From Sporolactobacillus sp. THM7-4 (GTDB lineage Bacteria; Bacillota; Bacilli; Bacillales; Sporolactobacillaceae): DNA of 64,000 bases. The translations under genes were made by a program, and so were the position numbers. The stretch spans positions 102,887 through 166,886 of the forward strand of contig NZ_SEMD01000005.1 of the NCBI RefSeq assembly GCF_004153165.1. The letters are read 5' to 3'. Position 1 is the stretch's first letter, and the number at the start of each line of letters is the position of its first letter. Under the pieces are notes generated by a model that did no database searches, was not told where the DNA came from, and saw only the letters and a list, made by a program, of their open reading frames with translations. This document shows, piece by piece, positions 62,746 through 64,000 of this stretch.

Positions 62746-63600
62746 TTGACGGGAATATTATTCGCACTGGTTCCTACCCTGATGTGGGGCTTTCTGCCGG
62801 TTGTTGTGACCAAACTCGGCGGAAAGCCGAAGAGCCAATTAATGGGCACGTCGTTAGGGGCCCTTATTTTTGCATTGTGCACATTTGTTTTTGCACACAC
62901 TCAATTAACAATCTTTACTGCTGTTATTAGTTTTATTTCGGGGGTATTCTGGTCGTTCGGTCAGATGAATCAGTATATTGCACTAATGAAAATCGGTGTT
63001 TCAAAGACAATGCCAATCTCAACAGGCATGCAGCTTGTGGGCGTGGCTCTCTTTGGCGTGATTGTCTTTCATGAATGGTCAACAGTGGCCAAAATTGCCC
63101 TTGGGGTCACAGCTATATTATTGATTATCATCGGGATATTTTTAACGACGTACAGGGAAAACACAGATGCAGGAGATAAGGATCATCCTTTAAAAGGGAT
63201 GCTGAACCTTTTGTTTTCTGCAGTCGGTTACATGGGTTATATCGTCATCCTTCGTTATTTCAATATTAATGGATGGACAGCCGTTTTACCGCAGTCCCTG
63301 GGAATGTTTATCGGAGGAATCCTGATATCAGGCCGTGGGGATACATTTAACCGCTATACGGGACGAAATATTATTCCTGGATTGATGTGGGCAATCGGAA
63401 ACCTCGGGCTGCTGATTGCGACACCGCTTGTCGGAGTGGCGACCAGCTTTTCCTTCTCACAGATGGGTATCGTGATCTCCACACTGGGCGGCATACTTAT
63501 TTTAAAAGAAAGAAAATCACGTAAACAAATGATTTTTGTTGTCATCGGGTGTCTGCTTGTTGTTATCGGCGGCATCTGTATCGGACTGACACGAAGATAA
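62746..63600 (+). CDS. glcU: GRP-family glucose uptake protein GlcU
   Basis: 284 residues from TTG 62746, preferred because GAGGTG lies 7 bases upstream; the in-frame GTG at 62737 is inside that site. Ten TM helices in two repeats: FALVPTLMWGFLPVVVTKLGG, GVFWSFGQMNQYIALMKIGVSKTMPISTGMQLVG, and FSQMGIVISTLGGILILKERK. Takes up glucose by proton symport. With gdh downstream this matches the B. subtilis spore-specific glcU-gdh operon. Confidence 0.92.
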   Translation: MTGILFALVPTLMWGFLPVVVTKLGGKPKSQLMGTSLGALIFALCTFVFAHTQLTIFTAVISFISGVFWSFGQMNQYIALMKIGVSKTMPISTGMQLVGVALFGVIVFHEWSTVAKIALGVTAILLIIIGIFLTTYRENTDAGDKDHPLKGMLNLLFSAVGYMGYIVILRYFNINGWTAVLPQSLGMFIGGILISGRGDTFNRYTGRNIIPGLMWAIGNLGLLIATPLVGVATSFSFSQMGIVISTLGGILILKERKSRKQMIFVVIGCLLVVIGGICIGLTRR

Positions 63601-63638
63601 GGCAGCTTTTGAATAAGAATAAAGACAGGAGTGATTGG

Positions 63639-64000
63639 ATGTACACAGACTTGGAAGGCAAGGTAGCTATTGTTACAGGAGCGTCAAAAGGGATCGGAGA
63701 AGCGATTGCCAGACGGTTAGGTGCGGAAAAAGTGAAAGTAGTTGTCACTTATCGAAGCGGGGAGAAGGAGGCAAAAGAAATCGTCCAGGCGATTGAACAA
63801 TCCGGCGGACAAGCCATAGCGATGCACGCTGATGTCGCTCAGGAAGCGGATGTTAAGGAACTGATTCGAAAGACGGTGGAAACTTACGGAACTTTGGATA
63901 TTATGGTCAATAACGCGGGAATGGAAAAACCGTCGCCGTCTCACGAGATGAGCCTGGATGACTGGAACCAGGTTATTTCTATCAATTTAACCGGCGTTTT
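63639..64000 (+). CDS. gdh: Glucose 1-dehydrogenase, SDR family, truncated by the window edge
   Basis: The first 120 residues are visible. Rossmann motif VTGASKGIGEAIA (residues 13-25), HADVAQEADV, and NNAGMEKPSPSHEMSLDDWNQVI. AGGAG precedes ATG 63639, 38 bases after glcU. It oxidises glucose to gluconolactone with NAD(P). The catalytic Ser-Tyr-Lys part lies beyond the edge. Confidence 0.92.
   Translation, partial: MYTDLEGKVAIVTGASKGIGEAIARRLGAEKVKVVVTYRSGEKEAKEIVQAIEQSGGQAIAMHADVAQEADVKELIRKTVETYGTLDIMVNNAGMEKPSPSHEMSLDDWNQVISINLTGV

Overview
The window looks like chromosomal DNA of a low-to-mid GC, endospore-forming Firmicute of the order Bacillales. A family such as Sporolactobacillaceae is my guess; the sequence does not prove it. 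Spore-former evidence is an H-type small acid-soluble spore protein (2018-2245) and a glcU-gdh pair at the right end (62746-64000). Ribosome binding sites are strong AGGAGG types, GTG and TTG starts are frequent, and SAM-I and purine riboswitches occur in Bacillus-like settings. I saw no insertion sequence, prophage, CRISPR array or rRNA. One tRNA is present (tRNA-Gly, anticodon CCC).

Layout. 0-16 kb: a 21-bp tandem array, a Gly/Pro-rich 29-residue repeat protein, sspH, a YbaK-type deacylase, two LmrB-like 14-TM efflux pumps, an AGE-family epimerase with a damaged 5' end, an Rrf2 regulator, an IDEAL-like protein, a YwaF-like membrane protein, a FGGY kinase, a DUF805 protein, and the NAD-precursor transporters pnuC and niaP followed by a nucleoside hydrolase. 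16-28.4 kb: a lin0512-family protein, a nucleoside ABC importer (nupNOPQ type), and a five-gene oligopeptide-type ABC importer plus an unknown 144-residue protein behind a SAM-I riboswitch. 28.5-38.8 kb: an AEC transporter and divergent LysR gene, a hexapeptide acetyltransferase, a histidine phosphatase, tRNA-Gly, the UPF0237/UPF0210 pair, a polyphosphate pair (ppk2, ppx) beside a decayed FMN-reductase fragment, and galE. 38.9-49.7 kb: metQNP behind a second SAM-I riboswitch, gldA, ppaC, nfsA, a 6-phosphogluconolactonase, a SufR-like regulator, a flavodoxin with a perfect 26-bp palindrome upstream, and a purine deaminase-like amidohydrolase behind a guanine-class riboswitch. 50.3-56.8 kb: an arginine-type catabolic block (ADI/DDAH-like hydrolase, RocB, amino-acid ABC importer, class III aminotransferase). 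57-64 kb: a HAD phosphatase, a second 21-bp-type repeat array, prpB and prpD with a CcpA-type cre site, a Bacillales interspersed repeat, a CitMHS transporter, glcU and a truncated gdh.

How the parts work together. Two importers appear tied to methionine/SAM status: the classical MetQNP and an Opp-type system. Purine and nucleoside salvage is represented by nupNOPQ, the nucleoside hydrolase and the riboswitch-controlled deaminase. The riboswitch geometry, with the terminator 5' arm formed by the aptamer's 3' P1 strand, predicts induction by guanine. The 50.3-56.8 kb block can be read as a route arginine -> citrulline -> ornithine -> glutamate semialdehyde; this is inference. The most unusual non-coding feature is a set of three short-period intergenic arrays (21, 19 and about 21 bp), all next to gene 3' ends.
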